A stretch of 30,340 nt of DNA from RUG13409 sp045616985 (GCA_045616985.1 JAZLHU010000009.1:1-30340); one strand, 5' to 3'; shown: positions 1 to 6,743, counted from the stretch's first letter. The notes: a model not told the origin generated them from the sequence alone. Program-made: numbers and translations.

Positions 1-354
1 CTTGCCAACGAGTTCTTCGGGCTCATAAAATGCGTGAATACCGCTTAAAATCGTTCTGTTTACGCCAGTTCCGTCATCCAGAGTGAACTTTAAGAGCTTC
101 TTGGATTTCGGTACTGCTTCACATTCAAGAACCTTTACAGCACGGAAATCGGACTTGGAAAATGTCTCGAAATCGACGAAATCTTCAAAGAGAGGTTCGA
201 TAACTACGTTGGAAAAATCGATCTTTTCAGGGGCTGCCGGAGCAGCTTCTGAAACGGTCTCGGCAGCCTTCTTTTCGGACTTATTTCCGTCCAAAGTTTT
301 CATTGTCGGGAAATTTTCTTCCAATCCATTATACATCTTTACAAGTCTACGCAT
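1..354 (-). CDS. Detached C-terminal tRNA-binding domain of lysyl-tRNA synthetase (partial, runs off left edge)
   Basis: The minus frame is open from position 354 to the window edge. After an Ala/Glu/Lys-rich linker it reads FEDFVDFETFSKSDFRAVKV, then a LECEAVPKSKKLLKF segment and an SGIHAFYEPEELVGK segment. This is the oligonucleotide-binding-fold tRNA-binding domain of the MetRS C-terminus, Trbp111 and EMAPII (PF01588). The frame also reads FPTMKTLD at 312-289, which matches the last residues of the LysRS encoded at 12404-13909 (FFPTMKPLD). It is therefore best read as the severed tail of that LysRS. ATGs at 354, 336 and 303 are in frame, but none has a convincing ribosome binding site, and the first two lie in element DNA. 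Expression is uncertain. A genuine MetG fragment or a free-standing tRNA-binding protein is less likely because of the in-phase match to lysS. Confidence 0.8.
   Translation of the reverse strand, partial: MRRLVKMYNGLEENFPTMKTLDGNKSEKKAAETVSEAAPAAPEKIDFSNVVIEPLFEDFVDFETFSKSDFRAVKVLECEAVPKSKKLLKFTLDDGTGVNRTILSGIHAFYEPEELVGK
289..312. repeat. Left attachment site (int-proximal copy of the direct repeat)
   Basis: This 24-bp sequence recurs at 12407-12430 with one difference: T at 297 against G at 12415. The uninterrupted shared part is TTTCATTGTCGGGAA (298-312). On the minus strand it encodes FPTMK of LysRS. Host sequence lies to its left and element sequence to its right. The mismatch puts the strand exchange on the TTTCATTGTCGGGAA side. 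Confidence 0.85.
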
Positions 355-428
355 GCCTATGTTTCAAGGCTTTTCGGGTTTCTGTAATCACGCTTCCCTA
401 CATAACTCTACACCGTCATTGTTCTGTT

Positions 429-457
429 TGGCGTAAGGTTTGGCGTAAGTGGCGTAA
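429..457 (+). repeat. Three direct TGGCGTAA repeats, left arm sites
   Basis: TGGCGTAA occurs at 429-436, 441-448 and 450-457, all in the same orientation, 117-145 bp inside the left core repeat. The same octamer is clustered just inside the right end (12340-12367) and at the 3' end of int (2180-2196). Integrases of the Tn916 class use an N-terminal domain to bind short direct repeats near the element ends, so these are probable arm-type sites. The assignment is inferred from position and repetition. Confidence 0.7.
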
Positions 458-536
458 ACATATTATCTTGTGAAATTATACTCAAAATCACATGATACTC
501 ACTGAATGTATGCTTTATTCTATCTATTTTGCAAAT

Positions 537-581
537 ATCTCGTGATGAAGCACCCATTTTCACGAGATAATCACGAGATAA
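537..581. repeat. Inverted plus tandem TCACGAGATAA repeats after the AlbA_2 gene
   Basis: TCACGAGATAA is repeated head-to-tail at 560-570 and 571-581. An inverted copy, ATCTCGTGAT, lies at 537-546. The arms can form a 9-bp stem just downstream of the stop codon at 583-585. No T-run follows on the minus strand, so this is a weak terminator candidate. It could equally be a protein-binding site near the element end. Confidence 0.45.
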
Positions 582-582
582 T

Positions 583-2103
583 TTAGCTCATCTGCTTTTT
601 AAGGGTTTCTGTCGCCATTTGCAGTATAGTTAAAAACTCGACGCTATCAACTTTTACAGAATATTTTGTTGATGGACCTTGTCCCATTTTATATATCAAA
701 CCTTTTTCTTCAAGGGTTGAAATATTTTTCCTAACCTTGTATTCTGTCATGTTCAAAGCTTTCCTCAATGCGTTTACAGACTGTGGAATCATCGATTTTG
801 TAATGCATCTTAAAACAGTTTTCGCATCTTGTTCTAGGTCCTGATAAGAATCCGCCAAATCAATATTCCATACCTTAATTTCTGTATGTTCTATATCTGA
901 AACTATTTCTGGACGACGAAAATCATTTTTAACCGCTGTGCTGAAAATAAGAGGTCCGCCAAAGCCCTGGCGTTCCGAAGCCCCAAGCAATCTGAAGAAT
1001 TTCATAATTATTTCATTTCTCGGTCTCGAATCTCCACCATTGAAAAACTGTTGCTTTGATACTAGCATTTTACCCGGATTTAAAAAGCAGAACCATCCAT
1101 CATATACATCAATTCTAATAGACGGATATCCTTGAATATAATCTGCATGTGCAAGACAGTTGACAAGACATTCTCGAATAGTCTCGTCAAAATCTGATAC
1201 AGGAATCCTAAGCTGAGATTCATCTAATGCGAAAGCTTCCTTCAAGAGTACCTTCATCTTTTCATACACTATCGTATAAAAATTATAAATGTTCATCTCA
1301 TATCCATTTGAATCATCGTCAGACACACGATCTGACCAACGTTGATTATTACCACTTCTATTAAAATAATCTACATGATAGTGCGGATACAGTTCTTTAA
1401 TTGCATTGCTTTTTCCAAGGAAGAGCAAAGTTCCTCTCTTTAACTTTACCTCACCTGTAGTACGATCTTTGAAGGATGCCCCAATTTCTAATAGAAATTG
1501 TTCTGGACTCATTTCTGAATAATTCTGTTTTGGGTATCTCCTGCTAACCTTCTCCTTAAATGCAATCAATGAATCTGTATCCAAATCAGTAATAGTAAAG
1601 CCATCAGCAGCTAATATATCTTGTCCGGGTTGCGCATTTCTCATAAAAGAAGCTATTTCTTCTTTACTAGCCTTGCGATCACCATCCCCCGTACGAATAA
1701 ACGTGTTTTCATACCTTCCTCCGATATATACCGGTTTCATACTTTCTGGGGCTTCTTTAACATGTACTATTATTACTGTTTTCCCGTCAATCATACATGA
1801 TTGAACATCTTGGTTCTCTACAATACGATAACTAACCTTTGATGTATTGGATAATTGATCCCATAAACTGGTTAAAGCCTTTTCAGGATTATTAACTCCT
1901 AATATTACATTTTGTGGATGTTCCTCTTTAACACCCAGAATAATCCATCCGCCGGATGTGTTACAGAAGGAGGAATAACTTTCCCAAAAAGAGTTCGGCA
2001 ATTCCGAAGCTTTCTTTAATTCAATGTAATAAGTCTCATGAATATTTAGCAACCATTCTTTTAATTGTTCAGCACTCAATGATTCAGGTTTTACTTTTTC
2101 CAT
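583..2103 (-). CDS. AlbA_2 (Schlafen-type) / divergent ATPase-like protein
   Basis: This 506-residue protein has the COG2865 layout. An N-terminal AlbA_2 domain spans about residues 20-130 (YIELKKA, then FCNTSGGWIILGVKEE). A central region around residues 310-400 holds the divergent GHKL-like signature ECLVNCLAHADY and a GFGGP segment. A winged-helix domain occupies about 430-500. Family members are annotated as putative transcriptional regulators or nucleic-acid-binding proteins. Some Schlafen-like AlbA_2 proteins act in stress or defence, but no role can be fixed here. It is the last gene of the element, downstream of int and next to the left attachment site, a usual place for cargo. No strong ribosome binding site precedes the ATG. 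Family assignment is firm; function is open. Confidence 0.8.
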   Translation of the reverse strand: MEKVKPESLSAEQLKEWLLNIHETYYIELKKASELPNSFWESYSSFCNTSGGWIILGVKEEHPQNVILGVNNPEKALTSLWDQLSNTSKVSYRIVENQDVQSCMIDGKTVIIVHVKEAPESMKPVYIGGRYENTFIRTGDGDRKASKEEIASFMRNAQPGQDILAADGFTITDLDTDSLIAFKEKVSRRYPKQNYSEMSPEQFLLEIGASFKDRTTGEVKLKRGTLLFLGKSNAIKELYPHYHVDYFNRSGNNQRWSDRVSDDDSNGYEMNIYNFYTIVYEKMKVLLKEAFALDESQLRIPVSDFDETIRECLVNCLAHADYIQGYPSIRIDVYDGWFCFLNPGKMLVSKQQFFNGGDSRPRNEIIMKFFRLLGASERQGFGGPLIFSTAVKNDFRRPEIVSDIEHTEIKVWNIDLADSYQDLEQDAKTVLRCITKSMIPQSVNALRKALNMTEYKVRKNISTLEEKGLIYKMGQGPSTKYSVKVDSVEFLTILQMATETLKKQMS

Positions 2104-2174
2104 ACTTAATCACATAAATCTCAGCAATTTCTTTAATAAGACCACACCTATCAATTCTCTATACCCTTAGCACA

Positions 2175-3416
2175 TTATTTGGCGTAAGTGGCGTAAAAAT
2201 CTTGAATGGTATCTAAAGCTTTATAAGCCATCTCTTTTGTGCAGTCCGCGTATATATCCATCGTGACTTCTATACTTGAATGTCCCAGTAAGTACATGAT
2301 TGTCTTTGGGTTGACATCAGCCTCACATAGTCTTGTTGTAAAAGTATGACGAAGACTATGACAACTAAAATGCGGCAGCAGTTCCGATGAATCTGCATCC
2401 GGATTCTTTAGCAATATTTCGTCATTGCAGTCACGAATAATACGCCTTATAGCTTTGTTCAGAGTACCATTATGTTGAACTTCCTCGTTACGGTTAATAA
2501 AGATAAAATCTGTATACCCGTCGATTTTAGATTTACAAGATAAGCCTAATTCTTCCTGTCGCGCTTTTTCCGTGATGAATGCCTCTTTTACACAAGGCTG
2601 CATCGGAATTTTTCTGATACCGGCTTTTGTTTTCGGTATCGGATGAACCACGAAATAGCAACCGTCTTTTTTCTCATGGCTGAAATATACAAGCGTATGA
2701 TTGATATCAATTATTTCATCTTCTAAATCAATATCACACCATCTAAGCCCTGTTGCTTCTCCAACTCGCATACCCGTTGCAACCATGACCTGAAAAATCG
2801 GATACCAATGGTTGTACTGCGGTGTGCGTTTCAGATAATCCAGCAATATCTGTTCTTGCTTGATCGTCAGGCTTTGACGTTTTTCAGAATCTCCTTTATG
2901 AGCCTTCTTCAATTCTTGTAAAGCCTTGTCCGTCGGGTTCTTCCGAATAAGCTCATCATCAAGAGCTATGTCAAAAACCTCATGCAGCACAGTTTGTATA
3001 TTATCAAGTGTCGATATCTTCAAGCGCTGATCGTCATACAAGTTATTATAGAACGCTTTTATATCGCTCTTTTTCACATCGACAACTTTATACCTTGAAA
3101 TCTTGGACGGCTTTACATACGTCTCATACATGTACTTGTAATTCTTGAATGTATTATCCTGTAATCCGCGTTTCAATTCACACCATCTTGTATACAGTTC
3201 ATCGACCGTAAGATATCTTCCATCAGCTTTGATCTCATCAAGTGAATCTCGCAAGATCTCATTTTCCTTATCTCGCAATTCAGCCAATGTTGGAGCATAA
3301 ATCGAATGGCGCTTACCAAAGGGATCAGTCCATCTAAAATCGTAAGTCCCGTTTCCTCGCTGCGCTTCTCCTTTCTTTAATACTGTTCTATTTTTGTCTT
3401 GCCGTTTGTTTACCAT
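2175..3416 (-). CDS. int: Tn916-family tyrosine integrase
   Basis: This 413-residue site-specific recombinase presumably integrates and excises the element at lysS. The N-terminal region (about 15-60, GNGTYDFRWTDPFGKRHSIY) is the arm-binding domain of Tn916-type integrases. A SAM-like core-binding domain follows at about 68-165. The catalytic domain has R217 (ATGMRVGEATGLRW), K264, H353-x-x-R356 (HSLRHTF), H379 (LLGHSS) and nucleophile Y389, so the catalytic set is complete. The ATG at 3416 has a GGAG site 5 nt upstream. It follows xis after 92 bp and has its own strong promoter (3461-3489). Its last codons contain two copies of the TGGCGTAA repeat found at both element ends. Confidence 0.96.
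   Translation of the reverse strand: MVNKRQDKNRTVLKKGEAQRGNGTYDFRWTDPFGKRHSIYAPTLAELRDKENEILRDSLDEIKADGRYLTVDELYTRWCELKRGLQDNTFKNYKYMYETYVKPSKISRYKVVDVKKSDIKAFYNNLYDDQRLKISTLDNIQTVLHEVFDIALDDELIRKNPTDKALQELKKAHKGDSEKRQSLTIKQEQILLDYLKRTPQYNHWYPIFQVMVATGMRVGEATGLRWCDIDLEDEIIDINHTLVYFSHEKKDGCYFVVHPIPKTKAGIRKIPMQPCVKEAFITEKARQEELGLSCKSKIDGYTDFIFINRNEEVQHNGTLNKAIRRIIRDCNDEILLKNPDADSSELLPHFSCHSLRHTFTTRLCEADVNPKTIMYLLGHSSIEVTMDIYADCTKEMAYKALDTIQDFYATYAK
2180..2196 (+). repeat. Two TGGCGTAA repeats inside the 3' end of int
   Basis: TGGCGTAA occurs at 2180-2187 and 2189-2196 with the same 9-bp step seen at both element ends. On the coding strand these bases encode the last residues of the integrase (YATYAK) and run up to its stop codon. 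The integrase may bind its own gene here. Confidence 0.6.
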
Positions 3417-3460
3417 AGTGTCTCCTTTCTACTATGGAAAACGGCACTTCTCTATTTTGT

Positions 3461-3489
3461 ATTATAACAGAGACGCGCCGCACCTTCAA
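3461..3489 (-). promoter_or_regulatory. sigma-A-type promoter of int
   Basis: On the minus strand a -35 box TTGAAG (3489-3484) is followed after exactly 17 bp by TATAAT (3466-3461), with an extended TG motif (TGTTATAAT). It lies between xis and int, about 45 bp upstream of the int ATG. Int can therefore be made independently of the xis/rep transcript. Confidence 0.75.
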
Positions 3490-3508
3490 GAATCGTTACC
3501 ATATTTTG

Positions 3509-3748
3509 TTAAATTGAATAAGTTCGATCTAAAAATTCACTCAATTTTTTACGCTTTAGTAAACGCTTTCCCGAATTCCATAATACCCAATCACAATCCC
3601 TTGTATTACTCATCTGTCTTAACTTGTTGATACCAATTCCTGAGAAGGCAGCCGCTTCTTCAAGTGTAAGCAACTGCTTTTCCCATATCGGCACCGTTTT
3701 CTTATTCCTGTATATTCTTCTCTTTTGTTTTCGTCTTGGTTTGCCCAT
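3509..3748 (-). CDS. xis: Tn916-type excisionase
   Basis: This is a 79-residue basic protein with an Arg/Lys-rich N-terminus. The fold LLTLEEAAAFSGIGINKLRQ ... WVLWNSGKRLLKRKKLSEFL is the MerR-like winged helix of Tn916 Xis and related excisionases. Excisionases bend DNA at the element ends and direct the integrase toward excision. An AGAGG site lies 6 nt before the ATG. The gene sits 15 nt after the 106-residue unknown and just before int, the usual xis-int order. In this element it would control whether lysS is split or rejoined. Confidence 0.9.
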   Translation of the reverse strand: MGKPRRKQKRRIYRNKKTVPIWEKQLLTLEEAAAFSGIGINKLRQMSNTRDCDWVLWNSGKRLLKRKKLSEFLDRTYSI

Positions 3749-3763
3749 TGAAAACCTCTGCTT

Positions 3764-4084
3764 CTAATGCTCAATTATCTGCGTGTATGCCACATCATTT
3801 TCTATAAGTAGCACATATTGCATTAACATTGCCACTACGCCGTTTTCGTAATACCTTATTGATCCAATCAAATCATGCTGCTTCACCGGAATAAAATTGT
3901 TTACCCTCTCGTGCATATTTCCCTGCTCATCGAACACGGCTCGATCTTCGTGTAGTAATCTTCCTGTTTTTTCTTCGTTAATATCAATCGGGAGAATTTC
4001 AGGTCTTACTGTATGCGCCAATACATAGTCCTCTCCGCCATCCTTAATAATTCCTATTTTTCTTATCATCGTCATGCCATCCAT
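3764..4084 (-). CDS. Hypothetical protein of the replication/excision operon (106 aa)
   Basis: The product is not recognised. The frame is open upstream to 4144, but the ATG at 4084 (MDGMTMIRKIGI) has AGGTGG 5 nt before it, so the shorter 106-residue form is preferred. The protein is acidic to neutral and has no membrane segment or obvious motif. A hydrophobic stretch, VVAMLMQYVLLI, lies near the C-terminus and could be a beta-strand or a dimer interface. It lies between rep (70 bp upstream) and xis (15 bp downstream), which suggests a role in replication or excision control. That suggestion rests on position only. Confidence 0.7.
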   Translation of the reverse strand: MDGMTMIRKIGIIKDGGEDYVLAHTVRPEILPIDINEEKTGRLLHEDRAVFDEQGNMHERVNNFIPVKQHDLIGSIRYYENGVVAMLMQYVLLIENDVAYTQIIEH

Positions 4085-4154
4085 TTTTTCCACCTCACAA
4101 ATCAATTTCTTTATCATCAGCAACAAATCCAACCACGGGCTCATTGCTCTTATA

Positions 4155-5153
4155 CTAAAACGGAATTTCTTCCTGCTTTTCTATCAGTTGGAACCCCTTT
4201 GCTGGGAAAACATATTTCAATGCCTCGCCATGATCTGTAATCGTACCGTCTTGATGATATTCGATTACATGATTGATACGGCGTAAAAATGCTTTCCACG
4301 TCTCAGGTTCAACATCTTGAATATTGGGGTATTGATGAGTTATTGGAATATTGCTCACTATACAAACCGTCTCATAACACGCAACACGGTTTGCATATCT
4401 CGCCGGCAATGCGATTGGGTATCCGTCAAGATATTCGAGCATGTCCCCAATAGTGATATTGCTTCTGAACTCATCTAAACACAGTACCGGTTCTGACGCA
4501 TAACGATCAAACGGATGGTTGTAATCCGTGACGCGGTATACATTTTCATAACCGTATTTTTCAAAAACACCGCGCGTTTTTCCGGTTGCTGTGGGTCCCC
4601 ACACATATGAAACGCTTAAATTGCGAAATGTTTCCTTATACTGCGCCTCCAAGATATCAAGCCTGATTTTATCCATCAGATTTACCTTGCTTGCAAACAA
4701 AGGATTCATCGCCATTATTTCGGCGTTTGTTTTTCCGTTGTTGATCAAATCGTATATTGTCACGATATCAGATCTGCTACCTTGCCCAGATTCCTGAGGG
4801 AAAGTTCCCCATTCCTCAAAACTTCCCTTTACAGAAGTATCCTTTTTGCCGCTATTTCCCCATTTTCCAGTCTTGAAAATATACGATTTGTTTTCATCAG
4901 CTGTCCCCAAAGCCTGCTCGATGTGGGCTTCAGGGAATAGTTTTTTTATTCTTGAAAAGCGCACCGCGCATTTGCAATGGATATACACATGCGTATGCGG
5001 TGTACCATTCTCTGTTCCGATCTCGTCAGCCATACAGTAATATGTACAGCTTTTGAGTTCTTGCAAAACCCTTTTAATGCTTTCATGGGTTATGCCTTTG
5101 TCTGCCGGATTGTTTATAGTTAGCTGATACTTCCGGCTTTGTGTATCTGCCAT
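4155..5153 (-). CDS. rep: CRESS-type rolling-circle replication initiator (HUH endonuclease - SF3 helicase)
   Basis: This 332-residue protein has the architecture of circovirus/geminivirus Rep. The endonuclease domain has motif I QLTINNP (11-17, compare FTLNNP in circoviruses), motif II PHTHVYIH with the metal-binding H53 and H55, and motif III SYIFK with catalytic Y91 and K94. The superfamily 3 helicase domain has Walker A GPTATGKT (186-193), Walker B VLCLDEF (223-229), motif C CIVSNIP with N268, and an Arg pair at 291-292. All catalytic residues are present. Family members nick a stem-loop origin and unwind the replicating molecule. A matching stem-loop lies directly upstream (5182-5214). 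GGGAGGTGAG precedes the ATG. CRESS-like Reps are known in bacterial plasmids and integrated elements, so the family is established even though it is best known from eukaryotic ssDNA viruses. Confidence 0.95.
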   Translation of the reverse strand: MADTQSRKYQLTINNPADKGITHESIKRVLQELKSCTYYCMADEIGTENGTPHTHVYIHCKCAVRFSRIKKLFPEAHIEQALGTADENKSYIFKTGKWGNSGKKDTSVKGSFEEWGTFPQESGQGSRSDIVTIYDLINNGKTNAEIMAMNPLFASKVNLMDKIRLDILEAQYKETFRNLSVSYVWGPTATGKTRGVFEKYGYENVYRVTDYNHPFDRYASEPVLCLDEFRSNITIGDMLEYLDGYPIALPARYANRVACYETVCIVSNIPITHQYPNIQDVEPETWKAFLRRINHVIEYHQDGTITDHGEALKYVFPAKGFQLIEKQEEIPF

Positions 5154-5181
5154 AATCTCACCTCCCTGCTTTGCGACAATA

Positions 5182-5214
5182 GTTCCGAAAGGGTAATACT
5201 ATCCCTTTCGGAAC
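5182..5214 (-). other. Putative CRESS-type replication origin (stem-loop with TAGTATTAC)
   Basis: A perfect 12-bp inverted repeat (GTTCCGAAAGGG at 5182-5193, CCCTTTCGGAAC at 5203-5214) encloses a 9-nt loop. On the rep-coding strand the loop plus the first base of the 3' arm reads TAGTATTAC (complement of 5201-5193). This nonanucleotide is the Rep nick site of nanoviruses and several circoviruses, and geminiviruses have TAATATTAC. In those viruses cleavage is between the T and the A of TAGTATT/AC. The hairpin is 29 bp upstream of the rep ATG, and rep encodes the matching enzyme. No T-run follows on either strand, which argues against a terminator. Origin activity itself is inferred. Confidence 0.87.
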
Positions 5215-5227
5215 CTTGCCCTAATTG

Positions 5228-5734
5228 CTATAGCGTAGTTTGCTGCTTCCGCTGCGCTACAGCAGCTGCACTACGCTTCGCAGAATTATAAGCACGGACA
5301 GCCGCCGCATCCATAACTCTAATAGCAATGAAGTTATATCCTGGTTGCTTTATTACATGAATATTCAACGTAGGATATCCCCAACTTGTTGCAATAAGAT
5401 TTAACTCATATTGCAACATCCGTCTGATCTCAGCCACATCAATAATGTATCCGCCGCGAATATATACTTTATATTGCAGCGCTATCGGGTAGCTGTGCGA
5501 GAATACAACAGGCTTATCCGTAATAAGCGTTTCAGGATCTGAAACGGGAATTAACCCTGTAGACGCAGCAATATTATTTACAGCGTCCATAAGCATATAA
5601 GCAATCGGCTCATAATACTCAAATGCAGCTTCCTTTTGCGCCTCATCCAAACGCCTTTGGGAATCAAAACGCGCTTGTCTATTAGCCTCATCAAAACCCT
5701 TTTTTATCAGACGAACTACTTTCTTTAACAACAT
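5228..5734 (-). CDS. Hypothetical protein upstream of rep (168 aa)
   Basis: The product is not recognised. The start is placed at the ATG at 5734, which has AAAGGAGG 8 nt upstream. A GTG at 5743 overlaps that ribosome binding site and is less likely. The N-terminus is basic and helical, then rich in Arg/Gln/Glu (about residues 12-38, probably coiled coil). A mixed alpha/beta region follows, and the C-terminus is Ala/Arg/Lys-rich (SAKRSAAAVAQRKQQ). This charge pattern would suit a nucleic-acid-binding protein. It lies in the same operon as rep, separated from it only by the origin hairpin. Confidence 0.72.
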   Translation of the reverse strand: MLLKKVVRLIKKGFDEANRQARFDSQRRLDEAQKEAAFEYYEPIAYMLMDAVNNIAASTGLIPVSDPETLITDKPVVFSHSYPIALQYKVYIRGGYIIDVAEIRRMLQYELNLIATSWGYPTLNIHVIKQPGYNFIAIRVMDAAAVRAYNSAKRSAAAVAQRKQQTTL

Positions 5735-5760
5735 ATCCCTCACCTCCTTTCTGCAATTTC

Positions 5761-5785
5761 TCCGGCGGAGAGTTGCTCCGCCGGA
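5761..5785. repeat. GC-rich perfect hairpin between two element genes
   Basis: TCCGGCGGAG (5761-5770) and CTCCGCCGGA (5776-5785) form a perfect 10-bp stem with a 5-nt loop in an AT-rich region. It lies between the 86-residue and 168-residue genes. No T-run follows on the minus strand, so it is not a typical terminator. It could stabilise or process the mRNA, or serve as a single-strand origin for complementary-strand synthesis. Confidence 0.55.
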
Positions 5786-5793
5786 TTAAAGGC

Positions 5794-6054
5794 TTAGTAG
5801 TCAATTTCTACATCTTCACGCTTAATGTCCTGAATGCGACCATACTTGTTATAGTAAACAAGTATTTCATCGCCAACAGCTAGCGGAAAACTTAATGCAT
5901 CGCTCTTAGCCTTTGAAATGAATATTGAATCCGTTGCTACTCCGGCACCGCGATCTTCTGGGATTTTCTCTGTCAAAAAAACCTTTGTACCGCAAATGAC
6001 ATGCCCATCTTTTGTAGTGAATTCAGTATTCTGCAACCCAACTATCATACTCAT
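5794..6054 (-). CDS. Small hypothetical protein, possible single-stranded-DNA-binding protein (86 aa)
   Basis: An AAGGAG site precedes the ATG. The sequence is mostly predicted beta-strand: a first strand MIVGLQNTEFTTKDG, a central KVFLTEKI strand, then VGDEILVYYNKYGRIQDI at the C-terminus. Its size and strand pattern suit a compact OB-fold or SH3-like barrel, such as the small ssDNA-binding proteins of rolling-circle replicons. There is no decisive motif, so this is inference. It is encoded just upstream of the 168-residue protein and rep, in the same direction, as expected for a replication accessory gene. Confidence 0.68.
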   Translation of the reverse strand: MSMIVGLQNTEFTTKDGHVICGTKVFLTEKIPEDRGAGVATDSIFISKAKSDALSFPLAVGDEILVYYNKYGRIQDIKREDVEIDY

Positions 6055-6148
6055 AGCATTGTTCTCCTTTCCGAAAGCTATTTTCTTTCTTGCTTTCTAC
6101 TAACAGGATAGCCCAAAATGGAGTTTTTAAATTGCTACTTCAGCAAAC

Positions 6149-6490
6149 CTATTTTGCAGAATCAACAAGCGATATTATCTTGTCAATTTGGTCTTTTATT
6201 TCGTGCAATGCCTTTAGAATTACTTCTTTTTTAAGATTTCGATCTTCTGGTTTTTTGAAAACAAGGCTGTCGATACTTTTCCCATAGATCAGACTCAGAC
6301 GAGCTAATTCTTCAACGGTTACACCTACACGCCCAGATTCAATTCTGCTAATATGAGACGCATCACAAAACAATTTCTGCGCCACCCCGCTCTGTAATAA
6401 ATCTTTTTTCTTCCGACATTCACTTAATCTCTTTCCTAATTCCTCTCGGGTACAGATGAGATCCAAACTTTCAGAATTCTTGTTACTCAT
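6149..6490 (-). CDS. XRE-family helix-turn-helix repressor of the element
   Basis: The start at 6490 (MSNKNSESLD) has an AAGGA site 9 nt upstream, giving 113 residues. The open frame extends to 6553, but the extra codons run through a palindrome. The helix-turn-helix spans roughly residues 15-70 (LGKRLSECRKKKDLLQSGVA, then DASHISRIESGRVGVTVEEL). It is followed by a short charged helix, KEVILKALHEIKDQIDKI, likely for dimerisation. It is the first gene of the operon containing the 86- and 168-residue unknowns and rep, separated from mod by a terminator. It probably represses its own operon, like phage and integrative-element repressors. Confidence 0.87.
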   Translation of the reverse strand: MSNKNSESLDLICTREELGKRLSECRKKKDLLQSGVAQKLFCDASHISRIESGRVGVTVEELARLSLIYGKSIDSLVFKKPEDRNLKKEVILKALHEIKDQIDKIISLVDSAK

Positions 6491-6499
6491 ATTTTCTAT

Positions 6500-6528
6500 C
6501 CTTTCCGGATTTTCAAAATCCTGAAAGG
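6500..6528. promoter_or_regulatory. Palindromic operator overlapping the XRE gene ribosome binding site
   Basis: Two 14-base arms (6500-6513 and 6515-6528) around a central base match at 13 of 14 positions, with AAAATCC/GGATTTT at the centre. It lies about 10 bp upstream of the regulator ATG. On the mRNA the 3' arm contains GGAAAGG, the ribosome binding site. It may act as DNA operator for the repressor, as an RNA hairpin that masks the ribosome binding site, or both. Confidence 0.65.
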
Positions 6529-6629
6529 CATATATCTTTAAGACTGCAGACATGATATGAGCTTTTATTTGGACTGATTAGCTATAAAAACTTCAAACTC
6601 TTACACGCATGGTACAGATATGCAAAATT

Positions 6630-6661
6630 TCAACTTGTTCCATATTTTTCTCAACTTGTTC
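6630..6661. repeat. Two direct TCAACTTGTTC repeats upstream of the XRE gene
   Basis: TCAACTTGTTC occurs at 6630-6640 and 6651-6661. The 21-bp period is two helical turns, so both copies face the same side of the DNA. They lie in the only intergenic space upstream of the regulator operon (6491-6743). They are candidate regulator-binding sites or replication iterons. Confidence 0.55.
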
Positions 6662-6686
6662 TAAAAATGACGGCAATGATTGCATG

Positions 6687-6707
6687 AAAAAAGAGCAATG
6701 ATTGCTC
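6687..6707 (-). terminator. Rho-independent terminator after mod
   Basis: On the minus strand GAGCAA, a 3-nt turn and TTGCTC (6707-6693) are followed by six T residues (6692-6687). It is 37 bp downstream of the mod stop codon. It ends the restriction-modification operon before the regulator/rep operon. Confidence 0.75.
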
Positions 6708-6743
6708 ATTGCCCTTTAAACTCTTAATCAATCTGATTATTCT

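Noticed and set aside
1..303. Left-edge frame as a metG C-terminal fragment
   Set aside because: The domain type also occurs in MetRS, but the in-phase FPTMK segment and the direct repeat tie it to lysS.
83..436. Plus-strand open frame of 117 codons at the left edge
   Set aside because: It is the antisense of the tRNA-binding domain frame and of the element end. It has no ribosome binding site or recognisable product.
5182..5214. Reading the hairpin upstream of rep as a transcription terminator
   Set aside because: No T-run follows on either strand, and it would cut off rep from its operon. The loop matches the CRESS nonanucleotide.
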